A stretch of DNA of 8,361 bases from an uncultured Gammaproteobacteria bacterium (GTDB lineage Bacteria > Pseudomonadota > Gammaproteobacteria > Chromatiales > Chromatiaceae): positions 1 to 8,361 of the forward strand of contig CALAZS010000220.1 of assembly GCA_937926265.1 (NCBI GenBank). The letters are read 5' to 3'. The translations under genes and the position numbers were made by a program. Under the pieces are notes generated by a model. The model searched no databases. It was given only the letters and a program-made list of their open reading frames with translations, and had not been told where the DNA came from. This document shows, piece by piece, positions 6,070 through 8,361 of the stretch. Numbering within the stretch: the stretch's first letter is position 1; each line of letters starts with the position of its first letter.

Positions 6070-6336
6070 ATGCCAATACCATTTGATCAAATCTACAGGG
6101 ATGCTTCTGATTCGAGGATTTCATGGCAAGAGGCTTTGGAAGAAACATTGATCATCGATGATGATGGAGAAGTCCTGCTTCCAGGTAATGAAAAACAAGT
6201 GAATGATTTACACAACAAGTTCGCTTCTTTGCGTCATTACTCGATTACCGCCGAAGACAACTTGCTTGATGAAGTGCTTAACCGGCTTGAAAATACTTTT
6301 TCGTATTCATTTTCAAATAGGAAAAAATCTCTTTAG
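6070..6336 (+). CDS. Small acidic protein of unknown function downstream of PilZ
   Basis: This is an 88-residue soluble protein without signal peptide or membrane helix. The N-terminal half is acidic, with an IDDDGEVLLPG segment at about 29-39 that reads as a strand-turn-strand. The middle and C-terminal part (NEKQVNDLHNKFASLRH and DNLLDEVLNRLENTF) looks helical with leucines spaced for packing, and the end is basic (NRKKSL). A strong AAGGAGG (6059-6065) sits four bases before the ATG, which makes the start secure. It lies 25 bases after the PilZ gene, so an operon and a shared task, perhaps as the PilZ protein's partner, are likely by context only. I do not recognise the family. Confidence 0.7.
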   Translation: MPIPFDQIYRDASDSRISWQEALEETLIIDDDGEVLLPGNEKQVNDLHNKFASLRHYSITAEDNLLDEVLNRLENTFSYSFSNRKKSL

Positions 6337-6418
6337 TATTTTCTGTCAACAAGGCCGAATCTATTGTCATATTAAAGTGACTCCTGTTGCCATTAATTCC
6401 TCATTTAATTTTATTCAT

Positions 6419-6430
6419 TCACTATAGTGA
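6419..6430. repeat. Perfect 12-base palindrome TCACTATAGTGA
   Basis: The palindrome lies in the 108-base gap where the gene ending at 6336 (+) and the gene ending at 6445 (-) converge. It has no loop and no flanking T-tract, so it is not a typical intrinsic terminator; a protein site or chance are both possible. Confidence 0.4.
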
Positions 6431-6444
6431 TTGGTTATGAGATT

Positions 6445-6705
6445 TTAATGGTTGTTATGCTTTCTCCATAGAATGAAGGGGATGCCTGTAATTGATGTGA
6501 TTATGGCAGTTAAAATAGCTATAAAAATTAAGGCTGGAGTAAAAAATGGATCAAAATACCCGGCAGTAAAAATAACTAATAATTGGAAAAAAACTGTAAC
6601 AGTTAAAGTTGAACCTACGACTGCTTTACCAAAACCTTTCACCGAATAATGCCAGGATATAGCTGATAGAAGGATGATAAATATATAGGCTATTGCTGAT
6701 TCCAT
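6445..6705 (-). CDS. Small three-helix membrane protein, function unknown
   Basis: This 86-residue protein has three hydrophobic segments: about 4-21 (AIAYIFIILLSAISWHYS), about 29-50 (VVGSTLTVTVFFQLLVIFTAGY) and about 55-79 (FTPALIFIAILTAIITSITGIPFIL). It ends in a basic WRKHNNH tail, which should be cytoplasmic. The loop AGYFDPFF between helices 2 and 3 would face the periplasm. There is no clear Shine-Dalgarno before the ATG. On the minus strand a perfect TATAAT (plus-strand 6751-6756) lies about 45 bases upstream without a good -35. The hydrophobic pattern with matching short polar turns argues for a real gene, but low-complexity A+T-rich DNA can mimic this. No family recognised. Confidence 0.6.
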   Translation of the reverse strand: MESAIAYIFIILLSAISWHYSVKGFGKAVVGSTLTVTVFFQLLVIFTAGYFDPFFTPALIFIAILTAIITSITGIPFILWRKHNNH

Positions 6706-6929
6706 ATTTATAAATAAAACAATTCCAGCATCAAATTATCATTTAATCTCATTATAGTTTTACCTGACAGCTTGTTAGGGGTTTCTAATAAAGATTGTAT
6801 TTTTCTGTTTGCTCACTTTTAAATAATGAAAAGTACTCAGAACTGAAAACCAGTCAGTTAAAGGAAGCATTTGCTGATAAAAGCACGGGGACCAAGTCGT
6901 CAGTATTATTACTTAATTATTTAAGAAGT

Positions 6930-6958
6930 TTGACATAAACATTATTCTGTTGTAAAAA
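6930..6958 (+). promoter_or_regulatory. Sigma70-type promoter of the porin gene
   Basis: A perfect TTGACA (6930-6935), a 17-base spacer and TAAAAA (6953-6958, four of six matches to TATAAT). Transcription should start near 6965, giving a leader of about 75 bases before ATG 7039. Confidence 0.65.
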
Positions 6959-6963
6959 GTAAG

Positions 6964-6978
6964 GGAATTTAAAATTCC
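6964..6978. promoter_or_regulatory. Inverted repeat at the predicted porin transcription start
   Basis: GGAATTT-A-AAATTCC is a perfect 7-1-7 inverted repeat lying at about +1 to +14 of the predicted transcript. The loop is too short for a stable RNA hairpin, so it would act as DNA: a repressor bound here would block the promoter. The cognate protein is unknown. Confidence 0.4.
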
Positions 6979-7038
6979 ATTAAAAATAATAACTTACTAA
7001 TATTTTAATAATAAAACTAAAGGAAGAGGGAGTTCAAA

Positions 7039-8361
7039 ATGACAGTTAATCAGCGCACATTACTAACAGCGTTAATCACATCTGCTTTGTCTACATCAGT
7101 CTCAGCATATGAATTAAAAAATGGTGATACATCCTTAGGGTCTTTAACGGGCAAGGTTCAAATCCATACTATCCAAGCTGATGCGGGTAATGGCTATGAC
7201 CCATCAGAAGGAGATTCTTACCTACTCAAGCTTAAATATTTATCACCTGATATGAATGGTTTCAAAGTGGGTATAGGAAGCTATACCAATGGAAATCTGT
7301 TTAACTCCACTGATTTTACAGGTCTTAATCCCCAGAAAGAGCGAGTTGCCCGTGGTATGTTTGTAACGCCAGATGGTGCAAGTAAAACGGTCATTGGTGA
7401 AGCTTACATTGATTATAACAGCGAAAAGTTTTCCGCAACAGCTGGTCGCCAATTGTTTAAAACTCCTTTAACAAAAATTGCTGCCAGCCAAATACCTAAT
7501 TTTTATCAAGCTTATGGTGTTGAGACTACTGCATTAGAAGATTTTAAACTCGGGTTACATTACATTGATAAAATGTCCTTTGGTTCCAGAGCTATGACGG
7601 ATTGGGCTTTGATTGGCGAAGGTACAAATTCGGCAGGGGCTGCTATCAAGACTGTTGATTTATCTCCAAACCCTGGACCTGGTCAGGCAGAATTTATTGA
7701 TATTGAGGATACAGTTCCCGGGGCAAATGATTCTAATGGTATCACTGCATTTAATGCGAATTATAACGGCATTAAGGGGCTGAAACTGGGGTTGTCTAAT
7801 TTTTATGTCGATGACATTGCAAACAACTTTTATCTTCAAGCAGACAAAGTTTATCCAATTAAAGATTATAAATTGGCATTAAGTGCTCAATATCTGCATC
7901 AGAATGAAGTCGGTGATTATAGTGACCTTGATTTTGATCTTTTTGGTTTAAAAGCTACTTTGAAAGGTAAAGGTTGGGCTGTGTTTGGTGCCTATAACCA
8001 TTCTGATGGTGATACTGCGATGCTAAATGCTTGGGGCTCTGATCCTGCATACACCAGTTCTATTTTCTCTCGTAATGCTTACCGTGAAAATGTGGATGCC
8101 TTTAAGATTGGGTTTAAATATAAAATCATGAAAGGTCTGACCTTTGTTGCATCTCATGCTGATTATGGTAAGTCAGATACAACTGTCGGGGGTATTCCTG
8201 GCATAGGGCGCTGTGCACCAGTGCCAACTCCTTGTGTTGCAGCAAACGATGCGACAGAAACGGACTTGGTTTTGATATATAAGCCAGCTAAAGAATGGAT
8301 GGTTAAAGCTTTCTATGCGGATCGTAAAAGTGAATATGATGATTCATCGTCACGCGACCTA
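7039..8361 (+). CDS. OprD-like outer-membrane porin (3' end beyond window)
   Basis: The frame stays open from ATG 7039 to the window edge, 441 codons, with no stop seen. Residues 1-23 are a signal peptide ending Ser-Val-Ser-Ala before Tyr24. The rest alternates short amphipathic strands with polar Gly/Asp/Asn-rich loops, as in a beta barrel. The segment AGRQLFKTPL (residues 135-144), followed by IPNFYQAYGVE, matches the GRQ...TP...F.G pattern of the OprD/Opr porin family. The last visible segment, TDLVLIYKPAKEWMVKAFYADRK, is another family-like strand pair. Family members pass small solutes such as amino acids, carboxylates or aromatic acids; the substrate cannot be read here. GGAAGAGGGAG (7022-7032) is a strong Shine-Dalgarno. 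A cysteine pair (Cys392, Cys399) lies in a Pro-rich loop. Normal family length is about 420-470 residues, so little should be missing. Confidence 0.85.
   Translation, partial: MTVNQRTLLTALITSALSTSVSAYELKNGDTSLGSLTGKVQIHTIQADAGNGYDPSEGDSYLLKLKYLSPDMNGFKVGIGSYTNGNLFNSTDFTGLNPQKERVARGMFVTPDGASKTVIGEAYIDYNSEKFSATAGRQLFKTPLTKIAASQIPNFYQAYGVETTALEDFKLGLHYIDKMSFGSRAMTDWALIGEGTNSAGAAIKTVDLSPNPGPGQAEFIDIEDTVPGANDSNGITAFNANYNGIKGLKLGLSNFYVDDIANNFYLQADKVYPIKDYKLALSAQYLHQNEVGDYSDLDFDLFGLKATLKGKGWAVFGAYNHSDGDTAMLNAWGSDPAYTSSIFSRNAYRENVDAFKIGFKYKIMKGLTFVASHADYGKSDTTVGGIPGIGRCAPVPTPCVAANDATETDLVLIYKPAKEWMVKAFYADRKSEYDDSSSRDL

Larger units (their letters stand above)
6706..7038. other. Long A+T-rich regulatory gap before the porin gene
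   Basis: No gene is supported in these 333 bases. Visible structures are an inverted repeat AACTGA...TCAGTT (6841-6859), an inverted repeat CTTAA-TTAT-TTAAG (6912-6925) just upstream of the -35 box, and the porin promoter and early-leader palindrome listed separately. A weak hairpin with loop GGGTTT near 6772-6789 precedes a T-rich run, but no transcript obviously needs ending there. Such a long leader before a porin gene is a usual place for regulator binding and small-RNA control. Confidence 0.5.

Noticed and set aside
6203..6427. 74-codon plus-strand frame overlapping the gene at 6070
   Set aside because: Shadow of the 6070-6336 gene, which has the strong Shine-Dalgarno and balanced composition.
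7243..7452. Minus-strand frame inside the porin gene
   Set aside because: The forward frame is open for 441 codons with a signal peptide and porin motifs, so the reverse frame is a shadow.
1..8361. CRISPR array, tRNA, rRNA, insertion sequence or prophage genes
   Set aside because: No regularly spaced repeats, cloverleaf, rRNA core, transposase or phage-like frame was seen on either strand.

Overview
The window looks like chromosomal DNA from a gammaproteobacterium, probably free-living or aquatic. The reasons are a Gram-negative porin with a signal peptide, a PilZ protein, a SulP-STAS anion transporter, and an AraC regulator with a Cupin_6 sensor domain divergent from an NmrA-like reductase. 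Base composition is moderate and uneven: the block at about 875-5030 is visibly richer in G+C than the block at about 5375-8361. No tRNA, rRNA, CRISPR array, intact insertion sequence or prophage gene is visible. The species cannot be named from this sequence.

Layout. Positions 1-331 hold no intact gene, but contain a possible decayed 3' end of a TolC-like gene (weak) and a degenerate 7-bp tandem repeat. At 332-724 (+) is a small membrane-anchored thioredoxin-like protein with no cysteine. At 875-1747 (-) is an NmrA/atypical SDR NAD(P)-binding protein, divergent from a Cupin_6/AraC regulator at 1951-2895 (+). That regulator has a TATAAT box so close to its start codon that a leaderless mRNA is likely. 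Next come a tandem direct-repeat operator and promoter (2899-2933) and a small secreted-protein gene that appears dead (2966-3157: ATA in place of ATG, plus an in-frame TAA). A full-length SulP transporter follows on the minus strand (3185-5029), with a four-cysteine C-terminal tail.

The right-hand, A+T-rich part has a two-helix membrane miniprotein (5180-5374), a Fur-box-like palindrome, a PilZ-domain protein (5571-6044) followed closely by a small unknown protein with a strong Shine-Dalgarno (6070-6336), and a small three-helix membrane protein on the minus strand (6445-6705). A 333-base regulatory stretch then carries a good sigma70-type promoter, leading into an OprD-like outer-membrane porin (7039 to beyond the window edge).

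How the genes work together. Only two functional pairings are supported by context: the AraC regulator probably controls the divergent reductase gene, and the PilZ gene and its small downstream partner probably form one transcript answering to cyclic di-GMP. The transporter and porin are both anion/solute entry proteins, but nothing here links them. I see no convincing undescribed multi-gene system. The best leads are the dead small gene behind an intact response-regulator-type operator, the probable leaderless regulator mRNA, the PilZ partner protein, and the cysteine tail of the transporter.
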